NCBI GenBank assembly: GCA_964399035.1
Contig: CAYNPH010000062.1
Span: forward strand, 1 to 44,150
DNA from: WAOL01 sp964399035
GTDB taxonomy: Archaea > Thermoproteota > Thermoprotei_A > Sulfolobales > NBVN01
Length of the DNA stretch: 44,150 nucleotides
Reading direction: 5' to 3'
Below the pieces are notes generated by a model. It ran no database searches, was not told the origin of the DNA, and worked only from the letters and a program-made list of their open reading frames with translations. Of this stretch, positions 9,501 through 17,268 are shown piece by piece. Each line of letters starts with the position of its first letter. Position 1 is the stretch's first letter. A program made the position numbers and the translations under genes.

Positions 9501-10145
9501 TAAGTATGGTGAGGCTGCTAACGTGTTCGCATTAAGTAAGTCGCCAAATGAGAGCCCCGTAATGTTGATCACACCGCAGTCGTCTGCAACTATGCCCTGT
9601 GCGCTTACGTCCCATACCTTGCTCACACCTGCACTACTTACGTTAACGTAGTTCGCGGGAGTTCCTTGCGGGAATCCGTAGCCTATCACGGTTATTGAAG
9701 CGTTACTCACGCTACCCGTGGCGGAACTCACGATTACGTTGGTAGTTACTGACGGCGTTACCTCAACTATTGGGATGACGTCTACTGAGGCTGATCCTAT
9801 TGGTGTACCGCCTACTTCTGCGTCTATTGTGAATGAACTAGCAGTTAGTCCAGGTAATTCCTTAGGTAGCGTGAGCGTGATATTGTAAGTTCCAGGGGTT
9901 ACTACTACTCTCTGCACACTTCTCCAAACGGTGCCATTAGGCGCCGTTAGGTTCACTTCCACTAAGGTATTTCCTGTAGGTACACTTATTGCTACCCATA
10001 CCACGCCTCCGGGCGTAGCGCTGGTGCTTGCCCCTACTAAGGTGGCCTGTGCTCTCACGATGCTTATCGTTCCTGCAGGTACTATGGGTGCGAGTATGAG
10101 TACCAGTGCTAACACGGCGATTAGTTTAGCGTATACTCTATTCAT
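6591..10145 (-). CDS. S-layer protein with coiled-coil stalk and C-terminal membrane anchor
   Basis: I place the start at the ATG ending at 10145, giving about 1184 residues. GAGGTG lies nine bases upstream, and the next residues (MNRVYAKLIAVLALVLIL...) form a signal peptide. A longer reading from 10205 would put the promoter inside the gene. The mature part is a long series of beta-rich, Ig-like modules with repeated 'GYGFP/GTGFPPGA' turns and many N-x-S/T sequons. About 180 residues before the C-terminus form a Ser/Leu/Ile heptad coiled coil that becomes Ala-rich (AANAAKSSADAAKSAAEAAS). A membrane helix (YVLYVATIFALLAFIFGIL) and a short basic tail end the protein. It thus combines lattice protein, stalk and anchor, as in Staphylothermus tetrabrachion, rather than the two-protein SlaA/SlaB plan of Sulfolobus. 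A Cys-x5-Cys-x2-Cys cluster is present near the middle. Confidence 0.88.
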   Translation of the reverse strand: MNRVYAKLIAVLALVLILAPIVPAGTISIVRAQATLVGASTSATPGGVVWVAISVPTGNTLVEVNLTAPNGTVWRSVQRVVVTPGTYNITLTLPKELPGLTASSFTIDAEVGGTPIGSASVDVIPIVEVTPSVTTNVIVSSATGSVSNASITVIGYGFPQGTPANYVNVSSAGVSKVWDVSAQGIVADDCGVINITGLSFGDLLNANTLAASPYLPRGTYSVLITTGTSSDSVEQAGSLTINPIVAVTPNAGHGKWTDAIRIRGYGFDANAVLNTIEFVNQNFTGVKYVFTGLYNKVSNTISKITVSADGTFDVTTDPTADIHLIPETNMTAGMYYVNVTWSSTGTYQNVKSNNIILVNSTTHLWEAKNLVSDGQAITVNTTLHVNGTTEYVQIVQKTVNSYRVVGEFTFGGTLYYLVVNITSYNGTTGTANITFDLYNASATPMILIDHKLVLNVPVDTSYEPDYFTAWYAFNLSGTFSSAAGANVSTAPSNSQFLAKYWGNYTLNVGNLYIYQRKFIMYTPGSELLVTYNNTDTGVVKNIVITPSNSTVKLVLDNATSTVYLSEPYKIMDGKYETDIYFNANLDLYSSAYNTTNLTIVVYRGIVWQIFPTAAYIVRPYLEVLNTTVIKPGDKVMIAAYGYAPGTYQGTVNKLSIYWDENSTLPVVWAEDNLPFSGNTVNVGKDGNVTFMVQLPQNAKFGAHYLRGKDTFRYEYTLLVVIGASSYWAKVTGVTTQWIVTAKHPEYGRIVATVCGSYTGCKYCGIKVLSGPKKETLGDIIKITLYGVEKNDITGVYFGNIEITNYNISESNNVVNITFIVPTVPEGKYPLRVETTQTTIQVQYFYNGTLVPAEPEVVPKILVVSLNDVHKIPILVGPGFVKVIGTGFPPGASVKIVTVNGTDALYTLNTQVSNWYADNDGVLVAYGNLEPGLFIPALEPGVYEIGLALQTPTGTEISQPGVVYVVNNLSKVVTSDEFKSFANDVTASLNSISGSVSVLGSKLDALVGQVSSLSSSMNSLAASISDVSSEVKDLKGAVSDLKSSISTVLSDTAAIKGDLATLKNMVSNIKLSVDLTPITSKLDSISSQLSDIKSSLGKLSKLDELDTINSNVQSAINAANAAKSSADAAKSAAEAASSAISNVKTELASKIDSATYVLYVATIFALLAFIFGILSWATARKAAAS

Positions 10146-10182
10146 CCTATTATTCACCTCAAGTTCTATCTTGACGGTCTGC

Positions 10183-10199
10183 GGTTTAAATAGGTTAAG
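10183..10199 (-). promoter_or_regulatory. Strong box A (BRE/TATA) promoter of the S-layer gene
   Basis: The minus strand reads CTTAACCTATTTAAACCGC, a near-ideal BRE plus TATA element. Initiation about 25 bases downstream falls near 10160, directly ahead of the GAGGTG ribosome-binding site. This supports the start codon chosen at 10145 and fits a highly expressed gene. Confidence 0.6.
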
Positions 10200-10291
10200 C
10201 CTCATTGAGGGTAAGACAGGTGTCGTAAGTTTGCGTGTTAGCCGGTTTTTATGGATTCTAGTTCATTTTCATGGCGTGTTAGGCGTGAATA

Positions 10292-10999
10292 TTATTGTGC
10301 ACGTCCTATTAGAGTGGCTAATTTGTCTTTAAGGACGCCGTCCATTAGATTCATGGATCTGTCAACGTACTCCAGGATCCTCGGGTCGTGAGTCACTATG
10401 AGTACCGTTGTTTCGAAGTCCTTCCTTATTTTCTTGAACATTTCAGCCACCTTAATCGCGTTCTCCCAGTCTAGGTTTGCTGTTGGCTCGTCTGCTAGGA
10501 GGACTGAAGGTGTTGTTACTAGGGCCCGTGCTATAGCTACCCGCTGTCTCTCACCACCACTTAATCGTGCGGGATAAGAGCTAGCTTTCGACAATAGACC
10601 CATGTACTCGAGAACCTCCCGTATTTTAGCCTCCCTTTCCTCCTTAGGGATACCGGCTATCAGTAGCGGTAGCTCAATGTTCTCCTTAACGGTTAGGTTT
10701 TCTACTAGTCCGTAATCTTGGGGTATGTAGCTAACTACGGTGTTTCTTATCATTGCTAGGCCTAGGTCATCCAGCATGTTCAGGTTGTAACCATCCACTA
10801 TCACCTCTCCACGGTCTGGGCGTTCGAGACCAGCAATTATCCTGAGCAACGTGGTTTTTCCGGAGCCGCTGGGTCCGTGAATGCCGGCTATCTCCCCCTT
10901 ATAGAAGATTGCTGAAACGTTCTTTAGGACAGTCACTACTGAGTCGCCCTCCTTGTAGCTCTTCCAGACATTCCTCAACACGACAACGGCGTCAGTCAT
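10292..10999 (-). CDS. ABC transporter ATP-binding protein (MacB/LolD type)
   Basis: This 235-residue ATPase has Walker A GPSGSGKTT, a Q-loop in YIPQDYG, the ABC signature LSGGERQRVAIARAL, Walker B VLLADEPTANLD and a switch His in VTHDPRI. The short Q-loop-to-signature distance and the TANLD D-loop are those of the LolD/MacB/FtsE class, which works with FtsX-type permeases rather than solute-binding-protein importers. It is the last gene of the minus-strand operon and follows two membrane proteins that are the obvious partners. The cargo cannot be read from the sequence; mechanotransmission or export of peptides or lipids are the family's usual roles. Confidence 0.9.
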   Translation of the reverse strand: MTDAVVVLRNVWKSYKEGDSVVTVLKNVSAIFYKGEIAGIHGPSGSGKTTLLRIIAGLERPDRGEVIVDGYNLNMLDDLGLAMIRNTVVSYIPQDYGLVENLTVKENIELPLLIAGIPKEEREAKIREVLEYMGLLSKASSYPARLSGGERQRVAIARALVTTPSVLLADEPTANLDWENAIKVAEMFKKIRKDFETTVLIVTHDPRILEYVDRSMNLMDGVLKDKLATLIGRAQ

Positions 11000-11066
11000 T
11001 ACTATCCCGGCACCACGTAACCCTTCTAAAGGGCATTATTTAACGTAACACTGATGCCTAGGTGCA

Positions 11067-11504
11067 TTATTGCTGTGTGTACATCGCTATAGAGGTTGAG
11101 AAACCTTTCTTGGCGACGCGTAGCGCAAGCACCATTACGGCTACCGAAGAGATTAGTGAAAGAGAGAAAACTAAAGTCAACCACATCACACCCATGGTTA
11201 CGTAAGGTAATCCATAAGTGGCTGAAAATATTGCTGACGGCACCAGCACGTATATCTTTACCTGCCTCGGTGTCGCCCCCACCATGTAGAGGGCCCTGAG
11301 CATTGAGTAATAGGTCCTGAAGTCTATTATTAGGGATGAGGCAACGGCTGGTAGTGCCACACCCACTAACACTGGGCCAGGAACCTTATTACCTGCCGTC
11401 CCGATGAGTATGGCTAGCATTAAGGTCGCTACAAGGCATACCTTCAGTCCGTGACCTCTCAACATCTGCTTTAGTGCAAGCGTTAATACCGCGATAACTC
11501 CCAC
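11067..11504 (-). CDS. Small four-helix membrane protein with FtsX-like coupling segment, probable ABC subunit
   Basis: The 145-residue protein has about four membrane segments (residues about 22-38, 43-60, 85-105 and 105-130). Between helices 2 and 3 lies RALYMVGATPRQVKIYVLVP, which resembles the cytoplasmic coupling helix of FtsX/MacB-type permeases ('lrALGAs..qI'). Its start overlaps the end of the larger permease gene by 22 bases, and the ATPase gene follows 67 bases later. It may be a split-off half of the transmembrane domain. It lacks the large extracellular domain of a full MacB. Confidence 0.6.
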   Translation of the reverse strand: MGVIAVLTLALKQMLRGHGLKVCLVATLMLAILIGTAGNKVPGPVLVGVALPAVASSLIIDFRTYYSMLRALYMVGATPRQVKIYVLVPSAIFSATYGLPYVTMGVMWLTLVFSLSLISSVAVMVLALRVAKKGFSTSIAMYTQQ

Positions 11505-13120
11505 GACTTTAGCCTCCCAACAACTCTTGAGAGGAGTAGTGCTAGCACGTTATTCATTACTGCCTCTGATACCTCCTCTATACCCCATACCATGCAGGAT
11601 ATGTTAACGTAGGTTCCCTCATCAGCGTTGGTAACTAAAATGCTCATATCCGCACCCACGCCCCAAGACTCGATGTAGGCGAGTCGAGCATGAATTACGG
11701 CCTCATTACCTTGAGTCCTTGATTCAAACTCCAGCAACTCGAAGAACTCATTCCCTCGTAAACTCCTTAATATTTCCTGAATGACCTCAGCAATTTCCCT
11801 TCTCCTTAGGAATATGGTGTACCGCTGTGACGGAGGGGAATACACGTCGGTTCTTAGTTTGGGTGGCTTAGACTTGAGGCTTAAGTACATGAGCATTAAA
11901 GCCCAAGTAATTGCCGTGGAAATTAGCGAGTTAAAGGCTGAAACCCCTCCCAGACAGCGATACGAGTATAAAACAACGGCGACTCCGGGAATTAACGCCA
12001 CAAGCATCGTGTAGGCAGTATTTATTATTGAGGCACCCCAGGGAGGCATTCCCTGAATGCTTAGCCTAAGGTAAAGATTCTTAAGGCTGGGGAGGAGCGC
12101 GGAAGCAATAGCTAAGCATAGCACCGTAGCCGTTGCCGATGAAAGTAAGGCAACAACCATAGACCTGGTTGTGGGGATCTGCACAGCACTTATCACGTAG
12201 AGTTTCCTGCCATCTAAGAACCAAATTCTGTTAACGCCAGTATTTCCTACTAACTGAGTGAGTTTTTGAAGGCTGAAGAACTTAGTCTCGCTAACCACGA
12301 GCACATCAGTGACGGCGTCCTTAGGCATGCCGATTAGTGAATTGACAGTGTTAATGTCACCTACTAGCACGTACTTAGGTGGTGGTGTAACTGGTTTCGT
12401 GCCTATGTAGGACTGCACAGGAAGGAGAGGTACGTTAGGTATGATTTCAGCCTTTACTAGAGCATTACCAGAAATCCCCTTAATAATCACGTTGTACGTC
12501 TCACCGCTAGCTGTAATTACTGTGGCGTTAGCTTCGTTCATTGGGCTGATACCCGCGTAGAGTAATTCGTGCGTACCTTTCTGAATGCTGACATTGAGAA
12601 GCCTCTTTAATTCATCAGCGCATAGGCCAAGAAGGACATATATTATGTACGTGTTGCCGCAGCACCTGAGTTTTATTGGGCTATTAAGCACGTGACGCGC
12701 ATACCACGTTAGGTGCAATCCCGATTCATTGGATACCTTGATGAAGTCGTATATACTCTTCTTGGCGACGTCCTTAGGTATTACATGTGAAAACTCTGTG
12801 AAGACTGCCTGTACCATTTCGTGTCTACCTCCCACGTTAAATGCGATATAGGTAGCACGTGAGGATGCAGCATAACCTGAAATAAGTGATGTGAAGACTA
12901 CTGTGATGACTATTATCAATGTTAGGGGGTTCTTGATCATTACCCACGTGGTTTTCCCTAGGAATATTAGGCGAGAAACACTGGAGCTTCTCCTACCAGC
13001 CTCCCTTTCTAGTGAATGCAGCGACTCAATCTTAGCGTACTTAGCCGCCAAGTACGCGAACGCTGTTGACGTGACAACATATGTCATTATCATTAGGATA
13101 AAACCTGTCGATAGACTCAC
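11483..13120 (-). CDS. MacB/FtsX-like ABC permease with extra cytoplasmic domain
   Basis: The 545-residue protein has helices near residues 5-25 and 60-82, a roughly 230-residue extracellular domain, then three helices (about 315-345, 355-385 and 390-410). That is the helix, large external domain, three-helix plan of MacB-type permeases with one additional N-terminal helix. A cytosolic C-terminal domain of about 130 residues is extra and not recognised. It is flanked by the OPT gene (gap two bases) and the small membrane protein (overlap 22 bases), so it belongs to one operon. The family call is by topology and by the ATPase partner, not by strong motifs. Confidence 0.6.
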   Translation of the reverse strand: MSLSTGFILMIMTYVVTSTAFAYLAAKYAKIESLHSLEREAGRRSSSVSRLIFLGKTTWVMIKNPLTLIIVITVVFTSLISGYAASSRATYIAFNVGGRHEMVQAVFTEFSHVIPKDVAKKSIYDFIKVSNESGLHLTWYARHVLNSPIKLRCCGNTYIIYVLLGLCADELKRLLNVSIQKGTHELLYAGISPMNEANATVITASGETYNVIIKGISGNALVKAEIIPNVPLLPVQSYIGTKPVTPPPKYVLVGDINTVNSLIGMPKDAVTDVLVVSETKFFSLQKLTQLVGNTGVNRIWFLDGRKLYVISAVQIPTTRSMVVALLSSATATVLCLAIASALLPSLKNLYLRLSIQGMPPWGASIINTAYTMLVALIPGVAVVLYSYRCLGGVSAFNSLISTAITWALMLMYLSLKSKPPKLRTDVYSPPSQRYTIFLRRREIAEVIQEILRSLRGNEFFELLEFESRTQGNEAVIHARLAYIESWGVGADMSILVTNADEGTYVNISCMVWGIEEVSEAVMNNVLALLLSRVVGRLKSWELSRY

Positions 13121-13122
13121 TC

Positions 13123-14835
13123 CTAAATCACCCCAGCGAGCGAAAGTATAACTGATGTAGCAACACCAGCTCCTGCTCCAGCAAGCATTATGGAGGCGTT
13201 ATATAGGAGGCTCTCGTAAACGTCCGTCCCGACCCTAAGAGCGACGTACTTTATGGCTGAGGCTAGCAGGAAGAGTAATCCAAGGTCAGGCGTTAGCGTT
13301 AAGCCAAGTAGTACGGCAAACAACGATATACCGCCCAAGCGGAGCACCCTTAAAGCAAGTATCAAAGCCGCTGCGAGGGCCGCGCCCATGGCTACAGCTA
13401 TTACGCTAAACGACGTTATATCGCCGAGGTAGACCGCCTTCATCCACATGACCACCGGTACCCACCTGAGCAAGTTGAGTTTCGGTGAGTTAATACCGTA
13501 AACACTTAGAAGGATGTGTCCATACATGAATGTTACTGGAGCGCCTAGGAGGAGGGCTACTGCTAGCCAATAAGCCGGCACTTCGGGCTCGACATTAACT
13601 GCTTTACCAGCCTTCATTACGTTCATTGAGGCACCAGCAATGAATTGCGGCATCGGCACTCCTGTGTAGGGATCTAGAAGTACGTAGGGCATCACCTTCC
13701 GGGCGCCAGCACCATATAGGGCTAGCGTTGCTAACGGTAATGTGGACTGAGAAGCTGTTCCGGCCTCTCCAACAACGCGGATTGTTACCAAGGTAATTAT
13801 GAACTGAAGCACTATATAGGCCGGAGCGATCATGAGGAACCTTTGAGTAACGACACCCATTAGACACGCCAAAACAACCGGGATCGACATTAAGGCTATT
13901 GCCGCTACGAGCCTCTTACTTAAGTAGTTACTCATAACTATGAACCTGAATGTAGTCAGCAACGCCTTCCTATCAGAAAACATATAGAAAGCAATGACCA
14001 CAGCTAAGAACCCTATGATAGCTGAAGCCGTCAAGGGGGCAGCCGCGATGGCCATGTCTTCTGCCTTCATGAAAGGCGTTGATATTAGTATGCCAGAGGC
14101 AACAAACGCCGGGGTTAAGACTACGTACATTAATAGGTTACCCATGCCAACACCCACGGAGGTGCTTAAAGGTATCAATAGCGCCAGCAGGAATATGAAA
14201 ACATCTAGTGAGATAGCTATTGCTGAACCCGGTAATATTGACTGAAGGGCGGGCGTAGGATCTACGGAAGGTACGTTTAAGGTAATTATTATTAATTCCA
14301 AGGTAAGCCCTAAGGTGAACGGAATTATTACTTGTTTCTTGGGCAGTAGTGAAGCAAGCTTAATCATTGCTGATGCAGCCGTCCCAACAGGGAAGGGAAG
14401 TTTTTCCTTTTCGGTAAAGTGCTTGAAGAACACCAACGAGAATGCCACGCCCGAGGCCGATACCGCCGTTGCGAAGAGATAGAAGATTATCGACCTCACC
14501 TGTACTTCTGGACCGCTGAAGCGTAGCCAGTCAGGAAGTGCTAGTTTTCTTGGGTCACCTACTTCGCCAAGCATAGTGTAAGTTATGTACATGCCTGACG
14601 TTATGGCGGTTGAGAGTGAGATACCTGAGGCTATCGCGATCGCGACCACGTGCTCCAGCGGTGTTGGGCGTCGTTTAAGGATCAGTGTGAAGAGAATTAG
14701 TGTTAACACAGCTGCTATGATGGGCGATAACTCTGACGTAGTGTATCCCGTGACTGCGTAACCGTAAGTATCTATGAATCCCATGAGCAGGCCGACAGCC
14801 GTTCCAATAGTGATCGCGCTACCGAGCTTACTCAC
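13123..14835 (-). CDS. OPT-family oligopeptide (or metal-chelate) transporter
   Basis: The 570-residue protein is an integral membrane protein with about 13-15 hydrophobic segments. It contains an OPT-family hallmark, LPFPVGTAASAMIKLA (about 148-163), and a matching first repeat PTPLEHVVAIAIASGISLS. OPT transporters are proton-driven importers of oligopeptides or metal chelates such as siderophore and nicotianamine complexes. It overlaps the upstream DUF447-like gene by four bases and is followed after two bases by the permease gene, so it is translated from the same mRNA. Peptide uptake would fit with the surface protease 8 kb away, but this is inference. Confidence 0.8.
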   Translation of the reverse strand: MSKLGSAITIGTAVGLLMGFIDTYGYAVTGYTTSELSPIIAAVLTLILFTLILKRRPTPLEHVVAIAIASGISLSTAITSGMYITYTMLGEVGDPRKLALPDWLRFSGPEVQVRSIIFYLFATAVSASGVAFSLVFFKHFTEKEKLPFPVGTAASAMIKLASLLPKKQVIIPFTLGLTLELIIITLNVPSVDPTPALQSILPGSAIAISLDVFIFLLALLIPLSTSVGVGMGNLLMYVVLTPAFVASGILISTPFMKAEDMAIAAAPLTASAIIGFLAVVIAFYMFSDRKALLTTFRFIVMSNYLSKRLVAAIALMSIPVVLACLMGVVTQRFLMIAPAYIVLQFIITLVTIRVVGEAGTASQSTLPLATLALYGAGARKVMPYVLLDPYTGVPMPQFIAGASMNVMKAGKAVNVEPEVPAYWLAVALLLGAPVTFMYGHILLSVYGINSPKLNLLRWVPVVMWMKAVYLGDITSFSVIAVAMGAALAAALILALRVLRLGGISLFAVLLGLTLTPDLGLLFLLASAIKYVALRVGTDVYESLLYNASIMLAGAGAGVATSVILSLAGVI

Positions 14836-15515
14836 TTTCCCACCTTTCCCTGGGTATCTGGGCAGGCGTAGCTCTCTGCAAGCTTAAGCACTACGGAGCA
14901 TATGTGCCTTAACTCTTTACTGCCTATCCTCATAGTTAACGAACATGACTCATTTATTCTTCTCACGTACTCCATCCTCTTCCTGCAGGACATACTTGTT
15001 GCTAGGGCCGCTAACTTGGTTAAGTATACTAAAGCCTCAATCACCGCCGATGCCCCCCGACTGTAAGCTACTTTCGACCCCTCACACTCGTACGCATCGC
15101 TGACTGACCCGATAACTAAGTCCCTTCCTCTCATATCACGGTACTGTGCCCTAACCTTGCACTCAAGCACCAAGTCAACACTACCACCTAGCCTAGGTGG
15201 GCGTACATGATATGATGGGAGCAACGGTAGGGACTGCTTGTGAAATATAGAGTTAAAGAAGAGAACCGGATCGTGAGTAAAGCTTAACGTAAATTCCGGA
15301 ACTTGACGCAGATTCATAGATGTGCGTGTCTCAGGGTAAGGCCTTATTACAACGTCTACATCGGATCCTCTATCAAGTGTCTCTACCCCCATAGGGGCGG
15401 TGTTCGCCCTATCGAAAGCATCTACCGTGACACATATCCCCTCATGTAAACCATACCTAAGATATCTCCTTACCATGTACTGCATCCTTACTGACAACGC
15501 CACGACATCACCCAC
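14832..15515 (-). CDS. DUF447-like flavin-binding protein
   Basis: This 227-residue protein matches the archaeal DUF447 pattern: a first strand ending in NTAPMGVE (about 34-41), then YPETRTSMNLRQ (about 59-70) and LSFTHDPVLFFNSIF (about 76-90). Family structures are FMN-binding split barrels of unknown reaction. It is divergent from mptE with an 87-base gap and heads the OPT/ABC operon, overlapping the OPT gene by four bases. Homologues often occur near tetrahydromethanopterin genes in archaea and methylotrophs, as I recall, which fits the location here. The GTG start is uncertain; ATG codons 10 and 13 residues later are alternatives. Confidence 0.6.
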   Translation of the reverse strand: MGDVVALSVRMQYMVRRYLRYGLHEGICVTVDAFDRANTAPMGVETLDRGSDVDVVIRPYPETRTSMNLRQVPEFTLSFTHDPVLFFNSIFHKQSLPLLPSYHVRPPRLGGSVDLVLECKVRAQYRDMRGRDLVIGSVSDAYECEGSKVAYSRGASAVIEALVYLTKLAALATSMSCRKRMEYVRRINESCSLTMRIGSKELRHICSVVLKLAESYACPDTQGKVGK

Positions 15516-15602
15516 TACGGGAGTGCGTCCACCCTAACACAGTTATCAGGGCCATGACTTTAATGGGTTAATTAGGAAAAGTAAGTTACGCGGGTGTGAT
15601 AA

Positions 15603-16325
15603 GTGGACTTAGGAGACCCAATAACATGGTTACACATATATTCCATAATCCGCTCGGATTTAGGTTTTGATGAAGGTAGTGACTGCACCGCTGCCATACT
15701 CCTTGATGCCATGCTCTCCACACAACATGGGGATGTGGAGGAACTCATTAAGTTGCTACGGTCAATGCTTCAGGGGGCAAGAGTGTTAATCGTTGGGGCG
15801 GGACCCTCATGCGTTAAATGCCGGGAGGTTCGTAGCTTGTACGATGTCATAATCTGTGCTGATGGAGCCACGCGCTGTTGCATTAACTCTGGTGTGAAAC
15901 CAGATATAGTTGTGACTGACTTAGACGGGATCCAGGGGTTCGAGAAATTACTTCGCGATACACTAGTTGTTGTGCATGCACACGGAGATAATATACAGTT
16001 ACTCACCGCATCACTTCCCTTGGTACTCAAGGTAAGTGCGGGAGTCATAGGGACTAGCCAGTGCTTGGTGAATAGCAGGGTACGCATCTTCGGGGGATTC
16101 ACAGATGGCGATCGAGCAGCTTACCTAGCGAGTTACTTTAATGCTCAATACATTGGGTTAGTGGGTTTCGACTTCAGCGGTGTTATAGGACGATACTCCA
16201 AGCCTCATATGGTTCGCGAGGCGAGCGCATCACCCATTAAGTTGAGGAAACTTAAATGGGCTAGAGTTTTACTAGCATATTTGAGGAGCTGGCGCGGTGA
16301 CGGGTACGTCGTCTGGGAAGGGTAG
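15603..16325 (+). CDS. mptE: 6-hydroxymethyl-7,8-dihydropterin pyrophosphokinase, MptE type (DUF115)
   Basis: The 240-residue protein has the archaeal MptE motif series: GAGPS (65-69), CADGAT (85-90), TDLDG (105-109), HAHGDN (125-130) and GGFTDGDRA (164-172). MptE transfers pyrophosphate from ATP to 6-hydroxymethyl-7,8-dihydropterin, the step before condensation in methanopterin-type cofactor and archaeal folate synthesis. The start is a GTG with GGGTG upstream. The gene overlaps the RFAP synthase gene by 29 bases, and that protein acts on the other branch of the same pathway. The N-terminal 60 residues are longer than the minimal domain. Confidence 0.85.
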   Translation: MDLGDPITWLHIYSIIRSDLGFDEGSDCTAAILLDAMLSTQHGDVEELIKLLRSMLQGARVLIVGAGPSCVKCREVRSLYDVIICADGATRCCINSGVKPDIVVTDLDGIQGFEKLLRDTLVVVHAHGDNIQLLTASLPLVLKVSAGVIGTSQCLVNSRVRIFGGFTDGDRAAYLASYFNAQYIGLVGFDFSGVIGRYSKPHMVREASASPIKLRKLKWARVLLAYLRSWRGDGYVVWEG

Positions 16326-17268
16326 GGAAGTCATCATCACTGCCGGATATAGGGTTCACTTAGGGTTCTATAGGTTCTACGACCCTCCTTACGTTTATGG
16401 CTCCCTAGGCGTTAGCCTAAGTAATCCAAAGCTAACCATTAATGTCTCCCTGAAAGAACATTCAGGCATACAGGTAAGTGCCCCCACAGAGGAGTCTAGA
16501 AGCTTAATTCAACGGGTACTCACTTCTCTCAACATTAACGGTGCTAGCGTCACGTTGAGCGGTTATGTCGAACATCACGTAGGGTTAGGAAGTAAAACCA
16601 GGATCACTATGGCACTACTGAGAGCCCTTGAGGCGCTAGGCACAATCAATGAACCCGTAGACGTGCTAGCGCGTAGGTTTGGTATAGGGTCAGTTTCCGC
16701 TGTTGGGATGTACTCCTTCCTCAAGGGAGGATTCGTAGCCGATACAGGCAGGTTAATTTCTAGTGGTGAGGGACCTAATTTGTTACTTTCCCTTAACGTT
16801 CCTAGGGAATGGCGTGTGGTGCTGTGCATACCTCAAGGTAGGAGAGGACTAAGCGAGAAAGAGGAGGAACCCATCCTCAGCGAGGTTAAGCCTCATCCGA
16901 AGCAAGACGTGCTTTACGCGCTATTTACCAGGTTAATAACGGCAATACCCCTTAAGGACTACCATTCCTTCGCAAAGGCGTTAACTAAGCTACAAGTGCT
17001 CACCGGTGAATACTTTAGCGAATATCAGGGAGGGATATTCTGTTGCGACGAAAGTAAGGAGCTGGCAAATATGCTGGAGAAGTTTGGGGCGCTAGGTGTG
17101 GGTCAAAGCAGTTGGGGACCAGCGGTGTATGGTTTCGTAGATGGTATTGAAAAGGCGAGACATGTTGCATCGGAAATTACTAAGCTAAGCAGTGAGGTAG
17201 GAATAAGGACTGAGGTGGTAGTCTCCGATATTTCTATTCGTGGTCATCAGATCATTGTTAGGGCATAG
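16297..17268 (+). CDS. Beta-ribofuranosylaminobenzene 5'-phosphate synthase
   Basis: This 323-residue protein belongs to the GHMP superfamily. It has the RFAP-synthase versions of its motifs: HLGFY near residue 21, HVGLGSKTR (94-102), a GSVSAVGMYSFLKGGFV segment (about 131-147) and the C-terminal GQSSWGPAVYG. The enzyme condenses 4-hydroxybenzoate or 4-aminobenzoate with PRPP, releasing CO2 and PPi, and commits precursors to tetrahydromethanopterin-type carriers. The GTG start has GAGGAG eight bases upstream and lies inside the end of mptE. The 3' end overlaps the convergent glycosyltransferase gene by 22 bases. Confidence 0.85.
   Translation: MTGTSSGKGREVIITAGYRVHLGFYRFYDPPYVYGSLGVSLSNPKLTINVSLKEHSGIQVSAPTEESRSLIQRVLTSLNINGASVTLSGYVEHHVGLGSKTRITMALLRALEALGTINEPVDVLARRFGIGSVSAVGMYSFLKGGFVADTGRLISSGEGPNLLLSLNVPREWRVVLCIPQGRRGLSEKEEEPILSEVKPHPKQDVLYALFTRLITAIPLKDYHSFAKALTKLQVLTGEYFSEYQGGIFCCDESKELANMLEKFGALGVGQSSWGPAVYGFVDGIEKARHVASEITKLSSEVGIRTEVVVSDISIRGHQIIVRA

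Noticed and set aside
9931..10332. A 133-codon plus-strand ORF across the S-layer 5' end
   Set aside because: It crosses the S-layer promoter antisense and is composed of translated reverse-complement codons of the S-layer gene.
15588..15598. ACGCGGGTGTG repeated before mptE and (20051-20061) before threonine ammonia-lyase
   Set aside because: An 11-base match is expected many times by chance in 44 kb, and both contain a GGGTG ribosome-binding site, which explains the similarity.
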